Positions 20,253 through 32,181 of a DNA stretch of 64,000 nt are shown in pieces. The DNA lies in NCBI GenBank assembly GCA_022813625.1, contig JAKLMB010000043.1, positions 62,001-126,000 on the forward strand. Reading direction: 5' to 3'. The notes under the pieces were generated by a model. That model was not told the origin of the DNA. It saw only the letters and a list, made by a program, of their open reading frames with translations, and did not search any database. The number at the start of each line of letters is the position of its first letter. Position 1 is the first letter of the stretch. The position numbers and the translations under genes were made by a program. This DNA comes from Aaosphaeria pasadenensis (Eukaryota; Ascomycota; Dothideomycetes; Pleosporales).

Positions 20253-21542
20253 TTAGCATTCAGAGGACGTCAACTGGGGCTCAATGCTACGAGGTAGTAC
20301 TGAACCGGCAGACTCGATGGGGCATGGGACTGGCCAAACTTGCTTCTCGCTTCCCTGCATTTGCTCGTCATGCCCCCGGAAAATAATCAAGATCTGGATG
20401 TGTCGACCACTGTTCTCGAATTTCTGTCCAATCCAAGCAGAAGCTTCTAACAAGGTCTTGTGTTCAACTTCCATGTGCTTGTAAGGGTGCAACTGGGCCC
20501 TCTTCGGCCGGATGACATGGAAGGAAATGAGTTTCAGATTTTGGCAATCGAGTATGTTGCTGAAGCCATAGTGACTAATGAAAGCGTCGCGTTCCCGAGG
20601 CTTGCGGATTCTTCTGTTTGTGCTGTCTCTTTGGGTCAAACTGTCAAAATCGAATGCCAATTGGACGATCTTGAGCTGTCGGCAGCGACGCATCAGACTT
20701 GTATCCTGGTTGGGCAATTTCGTTTTCTTGGACATATAGAAGTGCGGGAACGATAGGATACTGATGAGGTCGTAGGCATTCTCCTCTGGGGTGCTAATAG
20801 ACTCCAGAAATGCCGAAAAGCATGGGACGATTTTGAGACTCCGAGACGCATCGAGCTTTAAGACGATATCATAGGTGCCTCTCAGTTTGGCTCGAGCCAA
20901 TGAGGCCACGTCTTCGTCGCTGAGGAAATCGTGATCGATAAATAGCTTGGTCAAAGGCTTCTTTGATGCCTGACCGCAAAGGAATAGTGTTCTAGGACCC
21001 CAGGTACAACATGGCTCGCCACGGAAATGATGGGAGTGGGTTCCGCAGCCCGCCTCCGATCGAGACTCATCAATGCGAGTCATATCACGATAGGGTTTGA
21101 TTGAATTTGGTCGCTGATCGAGTACCGAATTTGATGGTATGCTAAATCGCGAAACTGGTTGTAGGCCGAGTGTTGAACTTGATGGCTGGCCGAGTGCTGA
21201 ACTGAATGGGGATGGCAGGTCAAGTGTTGCAATTGGTTGCAGGTTGACTACCGATTTGCATGGCGATGGCAGGTGAAGTGCTGCAATTGGTGGTATGTTG
21301 AGGGCCGAACCTGAAGGCACGCCGAGTGTCGAACTTGATGGCGATGGCGATGGCAGACTGACTGCCGAACTTGGTGGCAGGTTGGGTGCAGGAGTTAGTA
21401 GTAGGTTGAGTTTTAAACATGGTGCCTGCACTGAATACGGGACCGGATTGAGTATCGAATCTAGGGACATATCGGGGCTCGGCTTCGGGACTGGGTCGAT
21501 TATCGAATCCAGCGACATGTTGAATTCCGACTTCAGTGTCAT
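20253..21542 (-). CDS. Orphan hypothetical protein with Ser/Leu/Pro repeat N-terminus
   Basis: Single-exon frame of 429 aa. Residues 1-150 are low complexity, built of imperfect units rich in L-P-S-P and S-A-L (for example AALHLPSPCKSVVNLQPIA and LDLPSPFSSALGQPSSSTLG), and two near-identical MSLDSI(I/L)(D/N)PVP units occur near the start. Residues 150-429 have normal composition with helical and strand segments and many Arg/Lys, and no domain that I recognise. It lacks signal peptide and membrane spans. The length of the open frame and composition of the second half support a real gene; function unknown. Confidence 0.55.
   Translation of the reverse strand: MTLKSEFNMSLDSIIDPVPKPSPDMSLDSILNPVPYSVQAPCLKLNLLLTPAPNLPPSSAVSLPSPSPSSSTLGVPSGSALNIPPIAALHLPSPCKSVVNLQPIATLDLPSPFSSALGQPSSSTLGLQPVSRFSIPSNSVLDQRPNSIKPYRDMTRIDESRSEAGCGTHSHHFRGEPCCTWGPRTLFLCGQASKKPLTKLFIDHDFLSDEDVASLARAKLRGTYDIVLKLDASRSLKIVPCFSAFLESISTPEENAYDLISILSFPHFYMSKKTKLPNQDTSLMRRCRQLKIVQLAFDFDSLTQRDSTNRRIRKPRERDAFISHYGFSNILDCQNLKLISFHVIRPKRAQLHPYKHMEVEHKTLLEASAWIGQKFENSGRHIQILIIFRGHDEQMQGSEKQVWPVPCPIESAGSVLPRSIEPQLTSSEC
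21130..21540. repeat. Degenerate coding minisatellite in the Ser/Pro repeat gene
   Basis: Imperfect units of the type ttgatggcgatggcagg/ttgagtgccgaactt recur across this stretch and encode the LPSP/SAL repeats of the overlapping gene. Units differ in length and sequence, consistent with old slippage or unequal exchange. Confidence 0.6.
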
Positions 21543-21801
21543 GTTGAATTCGGAAGGTCGTGTTTATGGTTTGAGCTGTTCAAATCTGAAGTACAGCCCT
21601 GGAAATGCCTTAATAAAGGGCTGAAAACCTTCGCACCGTGAGCGGGTTATGGCAACCTGCTGGTGACTGGTGTCTTGATGAGACTGAATTCGTTGCTTGG
21701 GTATTTCTGTATGAAACTTCTCGCTGTGTGATATTATGTACTGTAGTGCTGTGGTCTTATATAAAAGTCAAAGACTACTCAGACTCGTGAACTATCTCAA
21801 C

Positions 21802-21888
21802 AGAATTTGATAGATGCAACTTTTCTTCCCAGAATTTAATACATGCAACCTTTCTTCCCAGAATTTGATAAATGCAACTTTTCTTCCC
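21802..21888. repeat. Three tandem copies of a 29-bp repeat
   Basis: Units at 21802-21830, 21831-21859 and 21860-21888 share the frame agaatttgat-agatgcaac-ttttcttccc with one to three differences each. No gene spans it convincingly. Confidence 0.85.
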
Positions 21889-24690
21889 AGATCCTATGAA
21901 CTTCCTATGCATCCATTGGTTGACAGATCCCGAGCGATTGGTCCTACCATAGTTCTGAATCGAAGGACCATGAATCATTGCATTGGCATGATTCAATCCA
22001 ATCAGTGCCTCCTCTTCCACCTTAGAGGCCATTTTCGTGGTAATGAATCTAGCCTGATGACGCCTTCTATCTGAATGATATGACAATAAAGGATCATTCG
22101 AGAGAGGCCACGTGACCGATCTTGAACTGTCACAGAGATATGAGCTACTCATGATTTTGATGGAGTTGAATATACCATAGGGACAAATAAGCATTGCTTG
22201 ATCCTATGGATAGAAGAAACGTACGTCATTTGATCCTGCTGATAGCAGACCTCTCTTGCAACACTGCCTTTCCAGAGAGTGCAAGCGTACACATCGACAG
22301 TGATCACCTTCCCAGGAAGGAGGACAATGAATCATCGTCTGAATGATAACTTGAGCAGTTGAGAAAATTTGTCGAATAATAATCATGTAAGGATGCGCAA
22401 CTACTAGATTGTCTCTATCTGTTAATCTGTTATTGATCTAGATACCTCTAATGAATACCGAAACCGACCTTGCATTATATCACGCCATGATTGATTGATG
22501 GACAAAGACCAAAATACAGCAAGTCTTTAGTAGAATATTGAAACGAAAATAGATGCTTTGCATCCATCGCTTGTCCCGAACGAAAAAACGCCTGGTGATG
22601 ATAGCTCGCTCAAAATTCTCACGCTTTCTTCTCCGAGAACGTCGCACAGTGTCGCATATAGACGCCTCTGTTGTAGGAAGCATTACGGGTACGACCCAAA
22701 GTGGGTGGATGGGTAGAATAAGTAGATACTTTTCACTATCAGTGGGCATCTAGAGGCCGGTAGACAATGCCTCAACCTCTCTCAGCGGCCCTAATTGATC
22801 AATCTACACCATGCCTAGTGCCTAATCCTAAACATCCGAATAGCTTCATCTATCCTGCTACACAATATGGACATCATCTCCCAATACACCCAATGAATAT
22901 CCTTGTTTGGCAATATGAAAGCTGCTGCTTGTATTCATCTCTTCTCCGTACTATGTGGCAGGGATGCTTTTCAGGCGAGTGGGTAGACTGTAGCACTTTT
23001 ATTGATTGCCGATCTAGTGTTGGGAGCCTTAGGCTTCATCAGCTAGGACAGCAGTGTTTGGGCAAGCATTGAGTTCTGATATTGATTTACCTCCAAACAT
23101 GTGTCATTTTTCGCGAAAGCAACCTCTTCCAATGTAAAAAGTTGCGCAGACCGCGGATGTATGACTTTGCCCAGCTATAGTATGTGACCCTACGAATACG
23201 ACCAAGAGTGCAAATTTGATAGAGATGTTTGGGCCTAATAAATCTGGGCACCACCCGGTGGCCCACTTCCAATGTGGCAAATGATATATGGAGCACTGAG
23301 GAAATGTACAACCTCACATGGGCTACTCGTTCAGCCCTGCATCCAATACCTGCAGCACTGTCTCTGTGCCGAACGTGGAAGCACAAGGAGCCAAATGGTA
23401 GTTGGAATGAAGCATTCTATTACTACTGTGAGAGATTTAATTTCATAAAGCATAGTACACACGGTCTACCTCCGGAGATAGCAAGTAGATAACACCCACC
23501 ATTGCCGGAAGCCATATATTATCATAGTTAGCATGCTTGTCTCAAACGTGGATTTGCCAATAGCCAGCCTTTAGTTCCACTTCCAGAATGTTAACTCCTC
23601 TTATGTTTTGTTCAGACTGGAATGCTTCGCTTCATCGATACAAAGGAGGAGTGATCAACAATTACGAGTTTTGGAAGATTTCTATGTGGAATCATTTTTA
23701 CTCTTGCCTCTAACCTGTGCGGCATTCTTGGTCTACAACGTTTTCTAGGACATACCTCAGACTTGGTTCAGAAACAACCCAACATCGGTAAGATCTTAGC
23801 GATCAACCACGAGTCTTGTACAAGTAATATATCTGGGTCTCCGGGTGTTACCCGAAAACTGTCCACAAGGAAAAGCCGTGTTAGGTTAGACGAAAATGTT
23901 CGTCTCGGATAGGTCATAGTCACTGGGTCAGCCGCAAATCTTGTGAGCGATGTCCCGGAGAAACAGGAAATTATGTTAAGAAAACGGCAGTCTGGCCATC
24001 GACGATCATGGCTGGCCAGCAGAAGGACCGCTGTACCACACAAGGGAAGACTGTCACCCTCAGTTCTCGACGCATGATTATGCACCGAAATAGCGAGCGA
24101 ACTTCGCGTTTTGATCACACCGAACAATCTAGTACCGCGCGCAAGGGTATGTTACAACAACTACGAAGAACTAGGTCCACCCCGAGGGGTATTCGCTACC
24201 ATTAACAATCTGTCCAGGTCTCCCCAGAAAGGCAGACATGGAAACGGAGCTAAGCTGATCCTAGGACCTTCTAGGGCGAATCAAGAAATTTTCGAAACAT
24301 CTGACTAGCCAGCGAAAAGAGTTGCAATGCTCGCATGTAATGTGACCGAAGGTTTTCCAATTCAGGATACTGAGGTCCACTTTATCTCGCAGCTAATGAG
24401 TTTGTCACCTTGCTGTCAACTTGCGGCGAAAGGTTATACGGGCCAAGCAGCTAGGGGTAATGCAGGGCGGCAGCAGGAGAACCCGACAAAGCAAGAATTG
24501 TCTATACGCTGCATACGAACATTTCAATTCTACTATAACATTTTCCAGCACAACAAACGAGAGTCCTGGGACTTCGACGTCATAAGAATGTGTTTACCTC
24601 CTTTGTGAAAATACAGTTGAGTTCCTGGCAACAAAAATGCTTAGTTTCGTACTGATGGGTGATGGAAGAGAACTGGTTCCGGTACGCGGA

Positions 24691-24898
24691 CCAATCGCCA
24701 GTCTCGGCCACAACGCTAAGTCCCATCAAGACTTCGCCACGGCATATACGGCCAGCTTCTCCGCCCAGGCGTGGGCATACCTTGTCATGTCACGGTCTTC
24801 TTTTTGGGGTGGTGTTAATGTTGATGCCGGGGCGCGTGGGGCACGGATCCGGGGAATGGGAATTGTTCAAGAGCTGTTAAATTCGTGCGTGGTATAAA
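24691..24898 (+). promoter_or_regulatory. Promoter of the LAC-type transporter with CreA-like sites
   Basis: Upstream of the ATG at 24970 lie a CCAAT box (24691-24695), three matches to the CreA/Mig1 consensus SYGGRG (CCGGGG at 24827-24832, GTGGGG at 24836-24841, CCGGGG at 24849-24854) and TATAAA (24893-24898). Three close CreA-type sites suggest carbon catabolite repression; binding is inferred. Confidence 0.5.
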
Positions 24899-24969
24899 GT
24901 CACACCTTGAGCCACCTCCAACTGAGCTTTCGCAAGCTGCGAACAACAGTGTCCAATAATACCGACAAA

Positions 24970-26643
24970 ATGGCAGTCACTGATGGAACTTCCGACCCTA
25001 TCCTTACTCGTATGGTCGCGGAGGATAAGACTCCTTGGTACAAGAAGCCTAATCTGAGGCTCATGTACCTTTGGCTCTTCTTGTGCTGCATGGGCGTTGA
25101 GATGACTTCCGGATTTGATTCCCAGCTCATCAACACACTTCAATTCTCTCAGCCCTTCAATAAATGTATGTACATGTTGTCAGACTAAGCATTTCATCTC
25201 CGAGTAGAAGTGCTGACCATATTAGACTTTGGAGACGGCGTCAAGAACAAGAGTGGCGACTGGGCCATCGAGGCCGGTCTCCTTGGATTCATCTCCTCTT
25301 GCTACCAACTCGGATCCATTCTCGCTGTACCAATCGCTCCCTGGTACAACCAGAAGTTCGGTAGGCGATGGTCCGTCATGACGGGCTCTCTGATCATGAT
25401 CGTCGGTGCCCTTCTGCAGGGATTCGCGCAGCATGTCGCCATGTATATCATCGCCCGTATGCTTCTCGGTGTTGGAATCCTTTTCGCCATTATCTCTGGA
25501 TCCTCCCTCATTGGAGAACTTGGCTACCCCAAGGAGCGTGCTGTATTGACGTCGCTCTTCAACTCATCCTACTTCATCGGAGCTATCGTTGCCGCCGGTA
25601 TCTCCATCAGGACCTCTGATATCAAGGGTAACTGGGGATGGCGCATTCCTTCTTTGCTTCAGATTTGCCCTTCGTTGCTTCAGGTCTGCACGGTCTTCCT
25701 TCTTCCCGAAAGTCCTCGTTGGTTGGTCAGCCAGGACCGCGACGATGAGGCTTTCGCCGTGTTGACCAAGTACCATGCCGAGGGTGATGCTTCGTCCGCC
25801 ATTGTTCAAGCTGAGATGGCCCAGATTCGAGCCACCATTAAGCTTGAAATGGAGCACTCTAAGCAGTCTTGGATGGATATGGTCCGCACCGCCGGTATGC
25901 GTCGCCGTGTGATCATCTCTGCCTTCCTTGGTCTCTTCACTCAAATGAGTGGAAACACACTGCTTTCTTACTATTCCAACCTTCTCTTTGAGATGATGGG
26001 ATACAAGAGCAACTATGCAAAGACCAGAATCAATATTGCCAATCAATGCTGGGGTTTCATCAACGGTACCATCATTGCTCTCCTCGTTACCCGCTTCCGC
26101 CGTCGTTGGATGTTCATGCTTTCATCTACTAGCATGCTTCTCGCCTTCATTGGAATGACGGTCTCATTCGAGCGCCTTCGATTCGCCAAGGACCACGATA
26201 TGATCAACAAGCCAGCTGGCATTGCCGCTCTGTTTTTCTTCTTTGCCTACAGCCCTTGCTACAACATTGGTAACAACTCTCTGACCTACACCTACCTGGT
26301 CGAAATCTTCCCCTACGCCCAGCGAACTATGGGTATCGGTATCGAGCAGATTTTCGGCAAGCTCGGTGGTTTCTTCTCGGTCAACGTCAACCCTAAGGCA
26401 TTGACTGCGATTGACTGGAAATTCTTCGCCATCTACTGCGGATGGATCTGCTTCGAGTTCTCCTTCCAGTTCTTCATGTACCCCGAGACCTACAACCGTA
26501 CGCTCGAGGAGCTTACCTTCTTGTTCGAGGACAAGGAGCTTGCCGACCAGGCCGTTGCTGCCGTCGAGAAGCAGATGGCAGACAAAGACGGACAGCTCAC
26601 CGAGAAGGACAACACTGTTACAAATGTGGAGAGGGCTATCTAA
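24970..26643 (+). CDS. MFS sugar transporter, lactose-permease/hexose type
   Basis: Plasma-membrane sugar:proton symporter of the fungal SP family, 537 aa. Exons are 24970..25165 and 25226..26643; the 60-nt intron has a GTATGT donor, a CTGAC branch point and a TTAG acceptor, and restores the family sequence QPFNKYFGD. Twelve membrane spans are expected. SP signatures are present: FGRRWSVM after span 2, PESPRWL ahead of the central loop, QMSGNTLLSYYSNLLF in the second half (typical of LAC12-like members), RFRRRWM and the C-terminal PETYNRTLEEL. Synonymous codons are strongly C-ended compared with neighbouring genes, consistent with high expression. It stands alone in a gene-poor region, with CreA-like sites upstream. 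Transported sugar unknown. Confidence 0.93.
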
Positions 26644-29600
26644 AACAACACTGGCACTATAGGATTCAACCGGACACAATGTATCTATAAGGGTATAGAC
26701 AAAAATACTTTGATAGTTGTATATAATTAACCAAGCATACCCTTATAAAATCATCACTCGCTTTTCGTATCGTGTTTCCTGTGCGTGACATGAGATCTGC
26801 GTGCACTATGGGAATCTACAATAACATGGACGTAGAAACAAGATACGCGGCGGATTGGTGGCGTTTATTTCGAAGGATTCGCCAAAGGTGCTTGCCGAAC
26901 TTGGCTCTAGTAGAAAAGCCTTGGTGATCTTGGAAGGATCTGCATGCAGCAATGAGGCGTTACATCCAGTTCTCGCTTTGTAATTGCAACGCAAGACACA
27001 AGTGTGAACCTGCAAGCCACTGAGTTGCATACATTGTTGCTCTCGCCAGCTAGGGTTTGAAGGTACCTAATAAAGTTGTTCTCCGTAAATTCGCGTCCAT
27101 ACATCGAGAACTGCCCAACCCCCTACCCAACAATTGTACGAACCTACTAGAGTAGCTGGTTGGGCACTGGCATTTTGACGGCTGCCCCGGGCTCAGCAGA
27201 CCGACGCACCAGGAGCATTAAATGCTTACTGTTGCAAAGGCGCCGAGTCTCTCAAGGGCGAGAACACTTTCTACAGGATGCTGGATTACTATACACATTA
27301 CAGGTAACTACGGCAGCGATGGCTCCTACTTCCGAACGTGAACGATGTATTATTACATGCCAAAATGCCATGATAGGCATCCTGTACATACAGTTAGTTT
27401 CGCGTTATCGGCTGCCGAACCAACATTTCTACACTACTGCTACGGATCCATCGCCTCGCATGGCGATGGGAGGCCCAGTGGGGCACCATAATGCCACTCT
27501 CCCGCATTCTCCACGTCCATATGGTGGGGACTCCATTCGGTTCTTAGAAGAACAGGGGAAGTCGAAACAGTAATTTGGTAGATATCATCTACCTCGTGTT
27601 TAATGCGACAAACGATGGGACACCTCGCATTCTCTTGGAAGTGAGTTTGACCCGTCATCCGGGGTTACAAGGACGAAAAATGTCGCACGCTTCAACTGTT
27701 CCGTACATCCCCTGCATGTCATCGGCTCCATATTGAAGTAGGGTGGTTATGCGTTGTTCTGTCGACATCAATCAGCTAGCGGACGTACATACATCCTAGG
27801 TAAGGCTGCCGAACTCTATCATGCTCCACATGCGATGATATTGTAAAGATTAGGGCCATCCTCTCTGAAAATTTGCGGCTGAAGCACAGAAGGCTACCGG
27901 GAGCCAAGAATTTGTCTCCGCTACACTTCTCCAGTTTTGGGCTTTCTACGGGGTCGCTATTATTTGGGTCTCGTATTTTAACCCCCACGCTGGTGGGGTA
28001 GGCATTTCCTTGTCTCGTAGCGAACGTTCTGACATTTCTAGTCAACTTTCACATTTAGTGTGGGGAGAATGTGGGATGTAGCGTTTGGATGAAGATTAGG
28101 TTTTGCTCTATGCGGGAGATGCTGTGGTCTAGGAAAGGAGATCCCCTGACCGCACAATTCAGATCGTATTCGGATAAACCCGGATGTCAAAAACTGTTCC
28201 AAGCAAGGAGCGAGCACACGATAGCTCTTGAAAGTTTCTTCTTTTGCACTATTGTTGACGACATCGTCGTGAACCTCCAACCAGAGGTGGAGCTCGCATC
28301 ACGCGATTATTTTCATGGCCAGACATGCCATCTTCTCCGTGTTCGCCACAAGCATTGAGTAGAATTGCTGAGCGCTGTATCCGATTCATGCTTCTAGAAC
28401 TTCTGGAGTACTCTCTGCGTTTGTCATCCCTTTGGAATCATTACCTATGATGTAAGGTCCGCATGACTTTGCTCAGAACCGACTGTTTCCCCTCTGGGTC
28501 AGTGTAGTCATGACCATTGGTCGACAATCACAAGAACGCAAAGCATTTGGTCTTATGAGTATCATACCATTATATATAACATATACAGTCTTTTTGACGT
28601 GGTCTTGATCAAACCAGACAACACGTGCCTAAGAATGCTGGAAATTTCGAACTATACATTGAAAACATACTTTAATTCACGACTTTACCAATTTTGGTTC
28701 TGAACGGCAACGCAAAAGCATTACAGAAACAGGCAGACAAGTATGATGTACTTGCCAACCCTTAGATACCAACATTTCGCTATCGAAGTCTTTGAGGGTG
28801 GATCCTTGTATGGCGACATTTAATTTCTTAACCCAGATTGCTCGTTCGTGGTCAGTGGACAACACAATGTGGAAGGCATTATTGAAAGAATATCATCATG
28901 GAATATTCGTCTAATGGCTTTGCATGTATGCTCCATAGTACCGTCAAACGATTTCTATGTCTGATTCTGGTCACTGATTCGCTACCTACATAATTACAAA
29001 GCGTAGATAACAGTAACATAGTACGTTGCTACTGGAACATTCGAAACGATTGTTAAAGATTATATAGTTAGCTCCATATGTATGTGAAAAAGATTATAAG
29101 ATTCCCACACTCGTGTTCTCGACCAAGACACCCGATGAGTATTATTCACATTCGATCAACACTAATCATCTTCCATCGTGGTACAGCACCAGCCATTTCT
29201 GGATAGTAAGCTGAAACTGTATTGACTTTTGGCAAAGACTGCGAGAAATATCTTTAAGTATCAGGCACGCAATATCAGAGCATGTTGAGACTCGCATTGT
29301 ATGTCTCAACGCAGCGTATTTCGTGAAGCGACTTGAGGATCCGATCGATCTGTGAGCTAGCTACCAACTTGATCTTGTTCCACGGTACTGTCTGGAGTAA
29401 GCGTACTGTTCCTGAGCTCAATCAAGGTAGCTGGAAATGGTGAGTATGCGAGGCATTGGAAAAGTAATGAACACTTCCCCCAAAGCCTGCAAGAACCCCA
29501 ACCTTACTGGAAGACCTCGACTTCGATGCAACCTGTAGTCCGCGTGTAGCACAATTAACCATGCAAACTTTTATCCTTACTAGATAAGAGTCTCTAAGAG

Positions 29601-30160
29601 ACAACTGCATGTGATGGTAGCTATCACTGCGCTTATGTGGATGAAATGTGAGCCTACCACACTACTTCAACGCACGTTCGAGCAAATGGGGAGGAAACAT
29701 TACACGATTGGATAGTGCAAACTGGCCTACAGACAGCATAGTTAACCCATTAGCATCTATCAACAAGCATTCATTTCATTTCTATGCTAACCCATCCTTT
29801 TTTTCAACTCGCATGTTTATGAACGATACTATTACATGTATGTAGTATGTACATTTGGGGTTTAACTACTGAAAGACTGATAGTATTTATTTCAACAAAG
29901 TCCAACTCTTTGACCTCTTGGAACCAAAACAGATAAAAACAATTTAAGGAAGCGACGGGTCTGGCTCATTTACAAAGCAGTGGTTCTCTAATAAGAAGAT
30001 TAGAACTCCTATGTCTGCATTGTTACCCCCAACACAGGCATTTACTGCCCTCGCCGTGGGTCTTGAAGCAGGCAAGAGGTGACCTTGAATTACAGGTACG
30101 TATCCTTGGCAATAACAAACCTATCGGAAGTCTCTGTATAGATAGGATGCAGTTCTTTTC
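26644..30160. other. Gene-poor region of about 3.5 kb
   Basis: Between convergent sugar transporters. Many stops in all frames; the short open frames here have no family features. No inverted-repeat ends or target duplications recognised by eye. Confidence 0.45.
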
Positions 30161-31818
30161 CTAGAACTCTCTTGCTGGTGTATGTGCAATGAAAAGATCG
30201 TCTAGTTCGTGGAACGTTTTGCCCTTGGTTTCTGGGACAGTGAAGAAGGCGACAACGGTTAAGACCAAACCAATTCCCAGGAAGATCAGAGCAGATTTGG
30301 CCCCCAGGTTTGCCTCCTCAGTATTGACAAGATAGGGAATGGCGATAGACCAGGCCATATTGACAAATGAGTTCGAGATAGCCGCGAGCGATGTTGTCTT
30401 AGCGCGGAGACGGGACGACGAGATTTCGCCGACGATGGTCCAGCCAACTGCACCAACTGAGGAATAATAGAATATGGCCCATATGATACAGAAGGCTGCA
30501 AGTGCGCGGCTATTCCAGACTTGGCCGCGGCCAAAGAAGCCGAGAAGACTAATGACGAGCAGACACACCAGCATCCCGTATGAACCAACGAGAAGCTGTG
30601 GCCGGCGGCCGACACGCTCGATCAGGACAAATGCAAAGATGGCAGCAAGCATAGAGAAGGTTATAGAGATGACAGTGATGAGAAATGCATCTGTAACTCC
30701 AGAAAGGGTAAGGAAGTAGGCAAGGTAGTTGCCACAGATCGGAAAGCCAAGCATGATTTGCATGAACATGGGTAGGCATGCCAGCATTGTGCGTCGAAGA
30801 TCAGTCTTTTGAAAACACTCCAGGTAGGACGAACTATCAGCGTTCGAGTTCTGTTGACGTTCGTGCTCAAGTGTGTTCTGTATCTCCAGGAGCTCGGTGT
30901 CAACGTCGTGGTGGTTCGGATCGCGGATTCGTGCCAGAGCTCGGCGGGCGTCATCTACGCGGCCTTTGGAAACAAGAAAATAGGGAGACTCTGGAACGAA
31001 GGGGATGAATAGTATCAGGGACAGCACAGCCGGTACAAATTGAGTGATGACTGCTGCCTTCCATGACCATGAACTTCCGATCAAGCTGGTCCCCTGGAGA
31101 ACGCAAGCCGCAATGAGAGAGCCGAGGATAATCCAGAACTGAAAAAGGGAGAGAGTGAAACCGCGAATCTGGACGGGAGTGACTTCGGACACGAAAGTCT
31201 GCGTGTTGGCTTGCATCGAGCCCATAGCAGCACCCATCAACAGCTTAGCGACAAGCCAAACTTTCCAGTCGGGAGAGAAAAGCTCAACAAGAGCACCCGC
31301 CATAGTTAGTCTGAGGGAAATAGAAAGTCAGTCAGTGCCGTCAACGAGTTTAGGAGACATCTTACCCAATAGTTATGAAGAAACAAAAACGACGGCCGAA
31401 AATATCGTTTAGTTGCCCCGAACCCAAAGCACTGAGGATGGCAGCAACGAATTGTACAATCGTCCAAATCAGCTGCCTGTTCGCTGGCAAGGTCCATTGA
31501 CCAAGTGACTCATCAAAAACGCCAAAATCTTTAACAAATTCTTTATTGGCTATGATTGATCCTATAAGAGTGAGATCATATCCGATTAAAACCGGGGTCG
31601 TAGAGCACCCAAGAGCTAGTACCACTGGAATTAGTATAGAGAAATTTCGTAGCCATCAATGGAGGCATACCAGCAAGGACTGTCCGCTTTGATCTCCAAA
31701 GATACTTGAAGTGTGCGCCGAAGCTTGCAGGAGTCGCAGCAGCACTTTGTGCCTGGGCTTCAGTCTCTACGAGCTCGAGAGCGTGGTTGCCAGCTCCCTT
31801 CTCGCTGGAGAGCGACAT
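30161..31818 (-). CDS. MFS sugar permease, alpha-glucoside/general SP type, of the 30-41 kb cluster
   Basis: 518-aa SP-family sugar transporter. Exons are complement(31671..31818), complement(31366..31624) and complement(30161..31310); introns of 46 and 55 nt have GTATGC and GTAAGA donors, and the phases agree. Features: a cytosolic N-terminus, span 1 with GYDLTLIGSIIAN, FGRRF after span 2, a Q-x-R motif in span 5 region (QANTQTFVSE...RG), PESPYFLVSKGR before the central loop, RVGRRPQLL, and PETKGKTFHELDDLF at the end. The pattern fits the maltose/general glucoside branch, whose members import di- and glycosides. Two CGG-N10-CCG palindromes lie 262-363 bp upstream, shared with the promoters of the RidA, regulator, dehydrogenase and GH3 genes. 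I infer it imports the glycoside that the cluster hydrolyses. Confidence 0.9.
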
Positions 31819-32079
31819 GGCGTCAGATTGATAGTGGTTGAGAGGTGATGGAGAGTAAGTTTCCCGGATAGAAAGGTTCTGCGGAACGACTCTGCTTGTG
31901 CTGTGGTTGCTGAGCAAGAATCAAATTGAAGGCATGATGTCGGTGGTTTTTGTACTCTGATCTTGCCCTCAATTACCGAACGGGGTCCCCAGATCCCGAC
32001 TTCACGTCCCCAGAAAGTTCAATTATCCGCGCACGCTATCTCAGTGGCGTCCATGACAATTGGGATTGGAGATAAGCGC

Positions 32080-32097
32080 GCGGTATTCGCATTCCGC
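32080..32097. promoter_or_regulatory. Cluster palindrome 1 (CGG-N10-CCG), permease promoter
   Basis: GCGGTATTCGCATTCCGC: arms GCGGTAT/ATTCCGC, one mismatch to the exact repeat. CGG at 32081-32083, CCG at 32094-32096. It is 262 bp from the permease ATG. Predicted Zn2Cys6 dimer site. Confidence 0.7.
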
Positions 32098-32163
32098 TCA
32101 GTGACTTGGGATCAGAACAGGCGCAGCTCCAGACATTAGGAGCCCATGAGCTCAGTTTAAGTC

Positions 32164-32181
32164 GCGGAATCTGCATCCCGC
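32164..32181. promoter_or_regulatory. Cluster palindrome 2 (CGG-N10-CCG), permease promoter
   Basis: GCGGAATCTGCATCCCGC: left arm exact, right arm with one change. CGG at 32165-32167, CCG at 32178-32180. It starts exactly 84 bp from palindrome 1, eight turns of B-DNA, so both would face the same side. Confidence 0.65.

Larger units (their letters stand above)
21543..24969. other. Gene-poor region of about 3.4 kb
   Basis: No open frame here shows a family motif, usable splice pairs or consistent composition. It contains a 29-bp tandem repeat (21802-21888) and, at its right end, the promoter of the sugar transporter. It may hold decayed sequence, but I could not recognise a parent element. Confidence 0.45.
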
